Shown here one piece after another: positions 7,613-16,402 of a DNA stretch of 64,000 bases; position 1 is the stretch's first letter, and each line of letters starts with the position of its first letter. The notes below the pieces were generated by a model. That model was given only the letters and a program-made list of their open reading frames with translations. It was not told the DNA's origin and made no database searches. Made by a program: the position numbers and the translations under genes. Source of the DNA: Thiotrichaceae bacterium (lineage in GTDB: Bacteria > Pseudomonadota > Gammaproteobacteria > Beggiatoales > Beggiatoaceae); assembly GCA_011391085.1 (NCBI GenBank), contig JAABRD010000003.1:1-64000 (forward strand). Reading direction: 5' to 3'.

Positions 7613-10600
7613 ATGCTTAACTTAAAACCGACTCATCGAGTCATTCAAACTTACTACAGTGAATTGCCCAAATTAACTCAGTTAAAGCAAGAACATGAAG
7701 GTGCCGTCGCGCCCCTATTTGCGAGTATTTTGCGTTATAGTGCGGCGCAGACTACTCATTTAGAGTTTGTCGAACAATATCAACTGAAACGCGATGGGAA
7801 ACGTCCTCTGCGGGCCGATGGGGTATTGGTGGATCGGCACACCCAAATCTTAGTCTATGGCGTGTGGGAGGCCAAAGATATAAAAGATAATCTCCCCAAA
7901 GAGGTGGCGAAGAAATTTCAAGATGGGTATCCCAAGGAAAACATTCTGTTTCAAACGCCGCACCGGCTTCAGTTATATCGACATGGCGAATTGATTTATG
8001 ACGCCGACATCAGTCAGTCACCTGCCAAACTGATTGAGGGCGTGGAACACTTTTTTGACTATCAACCGCCTGCGTATCAGCAATGGGAGGAGGCGATGGT
8101 CAAGTTTAAAGAACGAGTGGCCGAGTTGGGAACGGCGTTGGTCGGTATCATTACCAAGGAATTACAGACCAATAAACCGTTTCAAGAAGCGTTTGACAAA
8201 TTTCGGAAACTCTGCCACCATTCGATCAATCCAAATTTGGCCGATGCGGCCATTCTGGAAATGTTGGTACAACATTTGTTGACCGAACGATTATTTCGGA
8301 CCGTGTTTCACAACTCGGACTTTCGGGAGAAGAATGTCATTGCCAAAGAGATTGAGACGGTCATTGCGAAGTTGACCGCGAAATCTTTTAGTCGGGAGGC
8401 GTTTCTCAAGAGTCTCGACCATTTTTACTTGGCCATTGAACAGGCCGCCGCAACCATTGAAGAATATCATCGCAAGCAAGAATTTCTCAATGTCATTTAT
8501 GAGAAGTTCTTCCAAGGCTTTGCCGTCAAAGTGGCCGACACACATGGTATTGTCTATACCCCGCAACCGATTGTCGAGTTTATGGTCAGGTCGGTGGAGG
8601 AGATTTTACAGCAGGAATTTAATCGTTCCCTGTCTAGTCCGGGCGTGCAGATTTTGGATCCGTTTGTGGGTACAGGCAATTTCATTATGCGAGTGCTTCG
8701 GGAAATTAACCCGTTACAATTGGAACACAAGTATCGCGCAGAGTTGCATTGCAATGAGGTGATGTTATTGCCTTATTACATTGCCTGTATGAACATTGAA
8801 CAAGCATTTTATGAACGGACGCGCAAGTATCTGCCCTTTGAAGGGATTTGCATGGTGGATACATTCGAGTTAGTGGAGGAAAAGCAACAAAAATTGTTTG
8901 GCCCGGCCAATACCCAGCGAGTGTTCCGTCAACAGGAAGCGCCCATTTTTGTCATTCTCGGTAACCCACCGTATAACGTCGGTCAACAGAACGAAAATGA
9001 CAATAACAAAAATCGCCACTATCCGACATTGGCGAAGTTGATTGCGGAAACGTATGCGAAGGATTCACGTGCTACCAATAAAAACGCGCTGTCAGATGCG
9101 TATGTCAAGGCGTTTCAATGGGCTACCTGGCGCCTGCGGGATAGCCCAGAAGGAATGGTGGCGTTTGTGACGAATAATGGTTTTTTAGATGGTGTTGCGT
9201 TTGATGGGATGCGAAAACACCTGGCGAACCAGTTTGCCAAAATTTACCATCTCAATTTAAAAGGTAACGCCCGCACCTCTGGTGAACGTAGGCGGCAGGA
9301 AGCGGGCAATATCTTCAATGATCAAATTCGTGTGGGAGTGGGTATTACGTTCTTGGTGAAACAACCAAAACCAGATAACCAACCTGCCGACATTTGGATC
9401 TATTCTATCCCCGATTATTTAGGAGTCAATGATAAACAGGAGTTTTTGGTCAAGGCTAAGAGTTTTAGCCAAGTGCCCTTTCAACTCGCCAATGTGGATA
9501 AGAACTACACTTGGCTGACGGAAGGCTTACACGCTGAGTTTGAGAGTTTTATCCCATTGGGGCTGAAAGCCGAGAAAGCGTCGAAACAGGAAGTTGAGGG
9601 AGTGATTTTCAAAATTTACAGTCGTGGTGTCGCAACCAGCCGCGATGCCTGGGCTTATAACTTCACTCGTGAGACGTTGACCGAAAACATGCAACGCACG
9701 ATAGAGTTTTATAATCAAGAAGTGTTTCGCTGGTCCCGCCGTGGCGAGAAGCCAATCAGGGTAGATGATTTTGTGGTCTATGACGATACCAAACTGAGTT
9801 GGAGTCGCGATTTAAAATTAGATTTGCAACGCGGTAAGTTTGCGGAATTTCAGGAAGACAAAGTGAGAGTCTCTTTATATCGTCCATTTACCAAGTTAAA
9901 TCTATTTTTGGATAGGATGATGAATGAGGAAGTTTATGTGTTCCCTGCCATTTTTCCCATTCCTGTCACCGAAACCGAGAATCGAGTGATTTGTGTCAAT
10001 GGAATTGGCGGCCATAAACCATTGAGTCCATTGATGGTCAATTGTTTGCCAGATTTGGGACTGATTGAAGCGACTCAATGCTTCCCCTTTTACACCTATT
10101 CCGAAGACGGCACTCACCGTCAAGAGAACATTACTGACTGGGCTTTAAAGACGTTTCGCCAACACTATCGGAGTCGCAAACTCACCAAATGGGATATTTT
10201 CTACTACGTCTATGGCCTGTTGCATCATCCTGGTTATCGGGAGAAGTACGCGGCGAATCTGAAACGAGAATTGCCGCGAGTCCCTTATGCCCCCGACTTT
10301 TGGGCCTTTGCCAACGCGGGGCAACAATTAGCGGAACTGCATTTACACTATGAGACGCAACCCGAATATCCGTTGCGGTTAGTGACCAAGGAACCCTTGA
10401 ACTGGCGTGTCGCGAAACTGAAGTTGTCGAAGGACAAGACCCGTTTGAGTTATAACGAGTCCTTGACCTTGACGGGAATCCCTTCGGAAGCGTTTGAGTA
10501 TCGGCTGGGGAATCGGAGTGCGTTAGACTGGGTGATTGACCAATACCAAGTCAGTCAAGATAAGCGCAGTGGGATTGTCAATGATCCAAATCGGTTGGCG

Positions 10601-10693
10601 GACGAACAGTATATTGCGCGTCTGATTGGGCAGGTGGTGACGGTGAGTGTGAAGACGGTGGAGATTGTCAAGGGGTTGCCGGGAATCGAGTAA
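7613..10693 (+). CDS. Single-chain restriction-modification enzyme (nuclease-methyltransferase-specificity)
   Basis: This 1026-residue protein combines cleavage and modification. An N-terminal PD-(D/E)XK nuclease (about 40-135) shows D69 in RADG and E86-x-K88 in VWEAKD. A helical connector (about 160-300) leads to an N6-adenine methyltransferase with DPFVGTGNF at 349 and NPPY at 451. A long C-terminal part resembles the specificity region of type ISP enzymes. No helicase lies between nuclease and methyltransferase, so the layout fits type IIG better than the helicase-bearing LlaGI type. It lies 71 bp behind its nuclease-deleted paralogue on the same strand, probably in one transcript. The TRD-like part (about 620-790) diverges from the paralogue while the flanks are nearly identical, consistent with different target sites. 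The recognition site cannot be read from sequence. Confidence 0.88.
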   Translation: MLNLKPTHRVIQTYYSELPKLTQLKQEHEGAVAPLFASILRYSAAQTTHLEFVEQYQLKRDGKRPLRADGVLVDRHTQILVYGVWEAKDIKDNLPKEVAKKFQDGYPKENILFQTPHRLQLYRHGELIYDADISQSPAKLIEGVEHFFDYQPPAYQQWEEAMVKFKERVAELGTALVGIITKELQTNKPFQEAFDKFRKLCHHSINPNLADAAILEMLVQHLLTERLFRTVFHNSDFREKNVIAKEIETVIAKLTAKSFSREAFLKSLDHFYLAIEQAAATIEEYHRKQEFLNVIYEKFFQGFAVKVADTHGIVYTPQPIVEFMVRSVEEILQQEFNRSLSSPGVQILDPFVGTGNFIMRVLREINPLQLEHKYRAELHCNEVMLLPYYIACMNIEQAFYERTRKYLPFEGICMVDTFELVEEKQQKLFGPANTQRVFRQQEAPIFVILGNPPYNVGQQNENDNNKNRHYPTLAKLIAETYAKDSRATNKNALSDAYVKAFQWATWRLRDSPEGMVAFVTNNGFLDGVAFDGMRKHLANQFAKIYHLNLKGNARTSGERRRQEAGNIFNDQIRVGVGITFLVKQPKPDNQPADIWIYSIPDYLGVNDKQEFLVKAKSFSQVPFQLANVDKNYTWLTEGLHAEFESFIPLGLKAEKASKQEVEGVIFKIYSRGVATSRDAWAYNFTRETLTENMQRTIEFYNQEVFRWSRRGEKPIRVDDFVVYDDTKLSWSRDLKLDLQRGKFAEFQEDKVRVSLYRPFTKLNLFLDRMMNEEVYVFPAIFPIPVTETENRVICVNGIGGHKPLSPLMVNCLPDLGLIEATQCFPFYTYSEDGTHRQENITDWALKTFRQHYRSRKLTKWDIFYYVYGLLHHPGYREKYAANLKRELPRVPYAPDFWAFANAGQQLAELHLHYETQPEYPLRLVTKEPLNWRVAKLKLSKDKTRLSYNESLTLTGIPSEAFEYRLGNRSALDWVIDQYQVSQDKRSGIVNDPNRLADEQYIARLIGQVVTVSVKTVEIVKGLPGIE

Positions 10694-10726
10694 CAGGGTC
10701 AGTGTAGAGTGGGCAAGTATTTATTG

Positions 10727-10977
10727 GTAGTGATGCAATCTGGGTGATATTCATGGAGTTGCCCTCACCCCCGGCCCCTCTCCCTCTGGGAGAGGGGCCG
10801 GGGGTGAGGGTAAACATATCGCCCACGATGCAATCTGGGTGATATTCATGTTACCTTCACCCCCGGCCTCTCTCCCTACGGGCGTGGGGGGAATGGCAGA
10901 ATCCGTGGTTTTCTCCCCTCTCCCTCTGGGAGAGGGGCCGGGGGTGAGGGTAAACATATCACCCACATTGCCTCACG
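10727..10977. mobile_element. Compound inverted-repeat element, GTAGTGATGCAATG family
   Basis: Two elements appear fused. GTAGTGATGCAATCTGGGTG starts the first, an internal junction GCCCACGATGCAATCTGGGTG joins the second, and ACCCACATTGCCTCAC ends it. Each half carries CCCTCACCCCCGGCCCCTC hairpins. It fills the gap between the R-M gene and the convergent gene at 10993. Confidence 0.75.
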
Positions 10978-10992
10978 AACGCTATTTTTAAC

Positions 10993-12984
10993 TTATTTGA
11001 TGGTCTTCTCATCCAGGGAAGGTGTCTTTAGAACCGTAACACCTGGGCCAATCACCACGTCATCAGGAAGACCCTCAGGCGCAATGACAGTGACATAAGA
11101 TAATCGAGTGCCTGGGGTAAATTTAACGTCCGTGAGTTGGGCAGGAGAGTGGCGTTCTCCTTGAATGTTACCCTTTAGTACCCCTCCTTGAATATGAGTG
11201 TTGGCAACCAATCGCACATTCTGAAGAACACTATCGGAGGCTGCCTTAATGGTGCCGCCCACTTTACCACCTTTCAGAATGGCTTGCGGGGCTAATTGGA
11301 TATCTTGAATGATGCCGCCGACTTTGCTGTTGTTAGTGACTTTCCCTTTTAGAAGTCCTCCACTTAGGCGGATTCCGACAAATTCAAAGTTGGCCAAAGT
11401 ACCTCCCTGGTTGGTCAGGGTTCCAGTTATCATTCCACCATCGATACTTCCTTGTGCAGTTAGAACCGAATTGGAAATCAGACCGTGGTTTTCAACAGTG
11501 GTCTTGAAAGTGGATTGGGAAATACTGCCATAATTGATGAGGGGGGAGGACGATACTTCGCTGGTCGTCTTGACGGGGTGGAAGGTAGAACGAGAAATCA
11601 CACCATAGTTTTCGACAGGCACCGTAAATTTTCCTTCCACAATTTGTCCTGTGGATTCAACCGTTATCCCCTGCGTAAAAACATGACCACGGGCGTTGAG
11701 AGAAGCACTTACGGAATGATTGGTGAGTATGGAGGTTGAAGCTGTTGATTCTACAGCAGGAGAATAGGGAAACGACACTGTTTCTTTGGCAGAAGGTGTA
11801 TCAATCGTGCCGCGGTCGGTATCACTTTCTTCGCAAACTATCTCCCTTTCTATATTCTCGCACCCAGCAGGGGGGACTAAGGGGCCTGCCGCTACGTCTC
11901 CCGTTATGATGACGTTACTTCCTTCACAACCGGCCTGCCCATCCATATCCTCGCAAGGTTCTGAGGTAGCTGGTTGTTTTTCTGAGTCTGAGGTAGAAGC
12001 AATTTCCATTTCGGTCTTTGCAGAGTCGGGGCTTAGATTGGTGTCTCCACAAACGGTCTCTCCACCGATCTCTTCGCAAGCATCAGAAATGGGTTCTATG
12101 ATCAAATCGGAATCGAGAACTTGATGGGCATCCCCAGACGATCTGATAGGAGAACGTGTCTGACGAGTCGTGCCATTTTCTTCAGTGGTTGACCAAGTGG
12201 AACAATTGACTGCCACTGTGTAAATCAACCGATTGTCGATTTGCACCAGGCTGGATGCCACGGACTTCGGGGCCTCCACAGTACGAATCCTGGGATGAAA
12301 ATTGGGATAGACGAGATATTGGATACCGTTTTGGGTCATCTTAAAGGTACCATTCGCTTGAAAGACTATTTCTTCCACACCGGCTAATTTCAGTCCTTCC
12401 TCTATAAACGTTTGAGGAGACAGGACGGTGGGATAGACGATTTGCGAAGTGCCGTCGGAATACACCACTTTCTTGCGTTGTAGCAAAGAAGGTGTTGCAC
12501 GGGTATTCTCCTCCAGATCGTGAATCCCCGGTTGTTCGTCGTGGTCCGCCCGTTCAAAATCGCAGAGAGTTTCACCGTCTGCCGTCTTCTTACACACATC
12601 CGTTGGGGCGGGTTTAACAACCTCATCAAACATGACCACTTCTATGATTTTAGCATGACTGCGCAAATCAGAAGTCATCGATAAGAGTATTTCTCCTTGT
12701 TCTCCCACCATGACACACTCGCCACGAGGCACGTCAGATAAATCGGCGAGGTCTTTGGAGGTGGACATCACGGTGAATGGTTGGTCTTGACGGCCAGCAA
12801 TCTCTCGCATATTTTGAGGAGGTGTGCTGGCGTCACTGGTTGACGCAGTGCCTGTGCCATCGGTTAGCGTCGTTGTAGTCGAATCACTGGGCGTCGTCGT
12901 TTGTGCGAAAACCGCAGAGACAGTTCCAATTTCCATACTTAACATGGCGATTTGTATGGCTATAAAAAGTTGTTTATTCTTCAT
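10993..12984 (-). CDS. Large exported protein with C-terminal beta-solenoid-like repeats
   Basis: I do not recognise this 663-residue protein. Residues 1-28 look like a signal peptide ending VSAVFAQ. A Thr/Ser-rich stretch follows, then a region with paired cysteines in C-x(4-6)-G/E-x-x-x-C spacing, repeated about five times (for example CEEIGGETVC, CENIEREIVC). From about residue 420 to 640 there are irregular repeats of the form GxIxxSxF and GGxLKGxVxN, which suggest a right-handed beta-solenoid or polymer-forming fold. It is probably exported to the periplasm or surface. No enzyme motif is visible and it seems to be a single-gene unit. Close relatives might be adhesin-like or structural, but that is speculative. 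Confidence 0.6.
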   Translation of the reverse strand: MKNKQLFIAIQIAMLSMEIGTVSAVFAQTTTPSDSTTTTLTDGTGTASTSDASTPPQNMREIAGRQDQPFTVMSTSKDLADLSDVPRGECVMVGEQGEILLSMTSDLRSHAKIIEVVMFDEVVKPAPTDVCKKTADGETLCDFERADHDEQPGIHDLEENTRATPSLLQRKKVVYSDGTSQIVYPTVLSPQTFIEEGLKLAGVEEIVFQANGTFKMTQNGIQYLVYPNFHPRIRTVEAPKSVASSLVQIDNRLIYTVAVNCSTWSTTEENGTTRQTRSPIRSSGDAHQVLDSDLIIEPISDACEEIGGETVCGDTNLSPDSAKTEMEIASTSDSEKQPATSEPCEDMDGQAGCEGSNVIITGDVAAGPLVPPAGCENIEREIVCEESDTDRGTIDTPSAKETVSFPYSPAVESTASTSILTNHSVSASLNARGHVFTQGITVESTGQIVEGKFTVPVENYGVISRSTFHPVKTTSEVSSSPLINYGSISQSTFKTTVENHGLISNSVLTAQGSIDGGMITGTLTNQGGTLANFEFVGIRLSGGLLKGKVTNNSKVGGIIQDIQLAPQAILKGGKVGGTIKAASDSVLQNVRLVANTHIQGGVLKGNIQGERHSPAQLTDVKFTPGTRLSYVTVIAPEGLPDDVVIGPGVTVLKTPSLDEKTIK

Positions 12985-13091
12985 AAGAATCTCATTAAAA
13001 TAAGATGTTGTATATGTTAATATATATTATAGCAGATGCCACGTTATGATGTTGTCAAATCATAGATGTCCCCTTGTGCGGTTTAACTCTC

Positions 13092-13478
13092 TTAATCGGT
13101 GTTTCTCACCCCAACGGTCCACACTCGAATGGGTAAACCAAAATGATTTATAATAGCGTTGAGACGCATCAAATATTTGCGATCTTTAGGAGATTCGAGA
13201 ATGAGAACGATTCCAGCCTGTCTGTGAGATTCCAGTGCGTAATTCAAACTCTGACCCACTGCCTCGGCCCATTTATCGGCAAATTCCACTTCTACCGCAT
13301 AATGTTCTGTCAGACAATCACAGCGAGTTCGATCGGGAAGGATCACTTCCGGTTGACCATAAATTTCTTGGCACCATTGCATCTGATACCATTTTTCAGG
13401 ATGGTCTCGAGTCGCCAAAACTTGGCAAGAAGTGGTCAATGATAGCCAAAAGGTAAAAGCCATAAATAAGTTTTTCAT
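13092..13478 (-). CDS. Small exported protein with PD-(D/E)XK-like core
   Basis: This 128-residue protein begins with a hydrophobic signal (about residues 3-22) that could be a normal signal peptide or a weak lipobox (TTSC). The mature part contains RTRCDCLTEHYAVEVEFADK: an aspartate (D54) followed by a strand with E63 and E65 and a nearby lysine (K69), and then a helix with AVGQSLNYAL. This order matches nuclease-fold proteins of the PD-(D/E)XK superfamily, although the lysine spacing is not canonical. A second strand GIVLILES follows. An exported member of this fold is unusual; it might act on extracellular DNA or be a non-catalytic relative. It lies between the solenoid-like protein and the acc operon with no clear operon partner. 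Confidence 0.55.
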   Translation of the reverse strand: MKNLFMAFTFWLSLTTSCQVLATRDHPEKWYQMQWCQEIYGQPEVILPDRTRCDCLTEHYAVEVEFADKWAEAVGQSLNYALESHRQAGIVLILESPKDRKYLMRLNAIINHFGLPIRVWTVGVRNTD

Positions 13479-13608
13479 CTGTTTGATACCTCATCGTTGG
13501 CGTAGTGTGCGTCTTACGCATTTATGCCAAATGAATAATACCTTGTGTGCAACGCCTGTTTTGGTGGTGTGATAGACGCACTGAAATTCACGTAAAACCA
13601 TTTCGAAC

Positions 13609-13798
13609 GTTAGAGTAGAGGCTTTCGCCGGTGGAGGTTCGAACGTTGGAGTAGAGGCTTTCGCCGGTGAGAGGCTGAACAGGTGGACTAGAGGCTTTCG
13701 CCGGTGAGAGTTGCCCCAGAGTTACGTGCCAATCCCACCGGCTTCCGCCTCTAGTCCACCAGTGTCTCCACCGGCTTCCGTCTCTAGTCCACCAGTGT
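13609..13798. repeat. CTAGAGGCTTTCGCCGG palindrome cluster
   Basis: Three direct copies of AGTAGAGGCTTTCGCCGGTG are followed by inverted copies CACCGGCTTCCGCCTCTAGT. The cluster could fold into long hairpins. It sits between the accC 3' end and the gene at 13092 and carries no credible gene. Confidence 0.8.
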
Positions 13799-13853
13799 CG
13801 GTTTTCACCATTACCCTTGTAACACGACCAATTTAGTGTTGTCAACCTCTTCC

Positions 13854-15197
13854 CTAACTCATTCCCAACTTCTTCTCCAAATAATGAATATTCGTTCCCC
13901 CCGCCAAAAAATTTGCATCCGTCAACAAACTTTGATGCAAACGAATATTCGTTTTGATCCCATCTATAATCATCTCATCTAAGGCCGTTCTCATTCTGGC
14001 CATAGCCGAGTCACGAGTGTCGCTGTAGGCGATCAGTTTCCCAATCATGGAATCATAATAAGGAGGCACTTGGTAGCCTGTGTAAATATGCGTATCGACC
14101 CGTACCCCTGGGCCGCCTGGGGCATGGTAAAGGCTGATAGAACCAGGGCTGGGAAGAAATGTTTCTGGGTCTTCCGCATTGATTCGACATTCGATGGCAT
14201 GACCTTGAATGTGAATATCTTTCTGTTGATAACTGAGTTTCTCACCAGATGCAATCCGCAGTTGTTCACGAACAATGTCAATTCCCGTCACCTGTTCGGT
14301 GACCGGATGTTCAACTTGCAGGCGCGTGTTCATTTCAATGAAGTAAAATTCACCGTTCTCATAGAGAAATTCAAACGTTCCAGCGCCACGATAGCCAATT
14401 TCAGAACAAGCCTGGGCACAACGTTCCCCAATTTTTTGCCGGAGAGTTTTCGTAATCCCAGGGGCTGGCGCCTCTTCAATGACTTTTTGGTGACGACGTT
14501 GCATAGAACAATCGCGTTCTCCCAAATAAATAGCGTTGCCATGAGAGTCCGCTAAGATTTGAAATTCTATATGGCGCGGGTTCTCCAAATATTTTTCCAT
14601 ATAGATCTGATCGTTGCCAAACGCGGCGGCCGCTTCACTACGGGTAAGAGAAATAGCATTGTGCAAGGACGCTTCACTATGCACCACTCGCATTCCCCGT
14701 CCTCCCCCACCACCGGAGGCTTTGATGATGACGGGGTAACCCAATCGATGGGCAATCTGGAAATTATTTTCCATATCGTCAGACAGGGAACCATCAGAAC
14801 CGGGCACGCATGGAACACCGGCCTTCTTCATAGCCGCAATGGCAGACACTTTATCACCCATCAAGCGAATGGTGTCAGGACGGGGACCGATGAAGATGAA
14901 ACCGCTTTTTTCCACCTGTTCGGCAAAGTCTGCATTTTCTGAAAGAAAGCCGTAACCAGGATGTATAGCGACGGCATCGGTGAGTTCTGCGGCACTGATG
15001 ACGGCAGGAATGTTGAGGTAACTTTGATTGGAGGGAGGCGGGCCGATGCAAACGGACTCATCTGCGAGTCGAACATGTTTAAGGTCGCGGTCCGCGGTCG
15101 AATGCACCGCCACGACATTGATGCCCAATTCTCGGCAGGCACGTAGAATGCGAAGGGCAATTTCTCCTCGATTCGCGATAAGAACTTTCGATAACAT
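13854..15197 (-). CDS. accC: Biotin carboxylase subunit of acetyl-CoA carboxylase
   Basis: AccC carboxylates the biotin on AccB using bicarbonate and ATP, the first step of fatty acid synthesis in the cytoplasm. The 447-residue length is typical. It begins [17 protein letters not shown], a near-invariant start. The ATP-grasp glycine-rich loop [12 protein letters not shown] and the metal and catalytic segment [16 protein letters not shown] are present, as is the C-terminal EGIKTN-like motif (here [10 protein letters not shown]). It is the last gene of an aroQ-accB-accC cluster. Unusually, a repeat element lies between accB and accC, giving about 150 bp of spacer instead of the usual short gap. 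Confidence 0.97.
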   Translation of the reverse strand: MLSKVLIANRGEIALRILRACRELGINVVAVHSTADRDLKHVRLADESVCIGPPPSNQSYLNIPAVISAAELTDAVAIHPGYGFLSENADFAEQVEKSGFIFIGPRPDTIRLMGDKVSAIAAMKKAGVPCVPGSDGSLSDDMENNFQIAHRLGYPVIIKASGGGGGRGMRVVHSEASLHNAISLTRSEAAAAFGNDQIYMEKYLENPRHIEFQILADSHGNAIYLGERDCSMQRRHQKVIEEAPAPGITKTLRQKIGERCAQACSEIGYRGAGTFEFLYENGEFYFIEMNTRLQVEHPVTEQVTGIDIVREQLRIASGEKLSYQQKDIHIQGHAIECRINAEDPETFLPSPGSISLYHAPGGPGVRVDTHIYTGYQVPPYYDSMIGKLIAYSDTRDSAMARMRTALDEMIIDGIKTNIRLHQSLLTDANFLAGGTNIHYLEKKLGMS

Positions 15198-15228
15198 TTG
15201 ATTTTCCTGAAAAGACTTTGGGGAGATT

Positions 15229-15320
15229 AGAGTGTTTTGCCCTCACCCCCGGCCCCTCTCCCCCTGGGAGAGGGGCCTAAGGTGAGGGAAAGTATATCAC
15301 CCAGATTTCAACACTACCTA
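15229..15320. mobile_element. Partial inverted-repeat element between accB and accC
   Basis: A CCCTCACCCCCGGCCCCTC / GAGAGGGGCC hairpin is followed by TATATCACCCAGATTTCAACACTACC, a degenerate right end of the GTAGTGATGCAATG family. The left end is missing or decayed. Its position inside the acc operon means a strong hairpin in the mRNA. Confidence 0.65.
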
Positions 15321-15350
15321 AATTTCTCCCAAATCTTTGTTCAACGTGGG

Positions 15351-15794
15351 TTATTCAATCACAAATAAGGGTTGTTCATATTCCACAGGCGCCCCGTTAT
15401 CTGCCAAAATCTTGGTGATGGTGCCTGCTTTATCAGAAGTGATTTGGTTAAGAATTTTCATGGCTTCAATCACACATAACGTATCCCCTTCATTGACTTT
15501 TTGTCCCTCTTCCACAAATGGTTTAACCGTAGGCGAAGGGGCGCGATAGAAAGTACCCACCATAGGAGAACGAATAATATGTCCCTTGGGTTTCGTGTCC
15601 ACCTCCGCGGCAAGTGGCGAAGACGGTGGTGCAGACGGCACCATAAAATGAGGTAGCGGTGCCGTCGGCATCGTCACCGTCGTGCTTGGATAACGACTGA
15701 TGCGTACTGAGTCTTCTCCTTCGTGAATTTCTATTTCAGCTATACCGGAGGATTCTATCAGTTGAATGAGTTTTCGGATTTTACGAATGTCCAT
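15351..15794 (-). CDS. accB: Biotin carboxyl carrier protein of acetyl-CoA carboxylase
   Basis: AccB carries the biotin that shuttles CO2 between AccC and the carboxyltransferase. The C-terminal biotinyl domain (about residues 75-147) shows the modified lysine in [10 protein letters not shown], with thumb residues just before it. The N-terminus [20 protein letters not shown] is the family's conserved helix. A Pro/Ala-rich linker joins the two parts. The start is placed at 15794 because this matches family N-termini and has AGAAAGG just upstream; the longer open frame to 16037 overlaps aroQ. The first codons overlap the end of aroQ by 14 bp, pointing to translational coupling. Confidence 0.95.
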   Translation of the reverse strand: MDIRKIRKLIQLIESSGIAEIEIHEGEDSVRISRYPSTTVTMPTAPLPHFMVPSAPPSSPLAAEVDTKPKGHIIRSPMVGTFYRAPSPTVKPFVEEGQKVNEGDTLCVIEAMKILNQITSDKAGTITKILADNGAPVEYEQPLFVIE

Positions 15795-16242
15795 TGACCT
15801 TTCTCGAAGATAAAATAGAGAGTGCCGCCTGCAATGCCAAGCTATATCCTTGCGCCCCGAGTCCACTGATGACGCCAACTGCAACATCGGAAAAATAGGA
15901 ATGGTGGCGGAACGGTTCGCGGGCGTGTACATTAGAGAGATGTACTTCAATAAATGGAATGGCCACTGCGAGGAGGGCATCGCGCAAAGCGACACTGGTG
16001 TGAGTAAATGCAGCAGGATTGATGATAATAAAATCAATCTGATGAAGACGTGCTGCGTGGATTTGTTCTAACAATTCATGTTCGGCATTACTCTGAAACG
16101 TAGTCAAAGTATGTCCTGCCTTGTGGGCTTGATCTATCAAGTCTTGATTAATATTGGCCAGGGAAGATTTGCCGTAATGTTTCGGTTCTCTGTCACCTAA
16201 TAAATTGAGATTGGGGCCGTGCAGTACAAGTATCTTAAACAT
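15781..16242 (-). CDS. aroQ: 3-dehydroquinate dehydratase, type II
   Basis: AroQ converts 3-dehydroquinate to 3-dehydroshikimate in the shikimate pathway. The 153-residue protein carries the type II signatures: [18 protein letters not shown] near the N-terminus (with the catalytic tyrosine), [30 protein letters not shown] and the active-site [15 protein letters not shown]. The final strand and helix [13 protein letters not shown] is typical. It is the first gene of aroQ-accB-accC, an order well known in gammaproteobacteria, and overlaps accB at its 3' end. Confidence 0.97.
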   Translation of the reverse strand: MFKILVLHGPNLNLLGDREPKHYGKSSLANINQDLIDQAHKAGHTLTTFQSNAEHELLEQIHAARLHQIDFIIINPAAFTHTSVALRDALLAVAIPFIEVHLSNVHAREPFRHHSYFSDVAVGVISGLGAQGYSLALQAALSILSSRKVNGHS

Positions 16243-16291
16243 AGAGAAATCGATAACTGGTTAATTTTGGTTATAATAAATGAGTCATAAA

Positions 16292-16326
16292 TTCAGGAGT
16301 CCAAAGCGTAGCTTTGGACTCCTGAA
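16292..16326. repeat. Perfect AGGAGTCCAAAGC palindrome
   Basis: TTCAGGAGTCCAAAGC, a 3-base loop and the inverse complement form a 16-bp perfect stem. It lies between the divergent aroQ and kinase genes. The same unit recurs widely in the window. Confidence 0.75.
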
Positions 16327-16402
16327 CCATCACCGTTCAAAAACAAATTAAACTTTGATAAAATCATAAACAACCCTTAGCTAACACCAACAAGTAAATA
16401 AC

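Noticed and set aside
7613-10693. Type ISP enzyme with helicase (LlaGI type)
   Set aside because: No helicase motifs lie between the nuclease and the methyltransferase and the protein is about 500 residues shorter than such enzymes.
10751-10966. ORFs inside GC-rich repeat elements (also at 24920-25178 and 47052-47274)
   Set aside because: They translate the CCCTCACCCCCGGCCCC hairpin in several frames and both strands (SPPAPLP / LTPGPSPRGRG) and are chance frames in repeats.
14070-14555. Antisense ORFs over accC and other genes
   Set aside because: They are shadows of strongly coding frames with no independent support.
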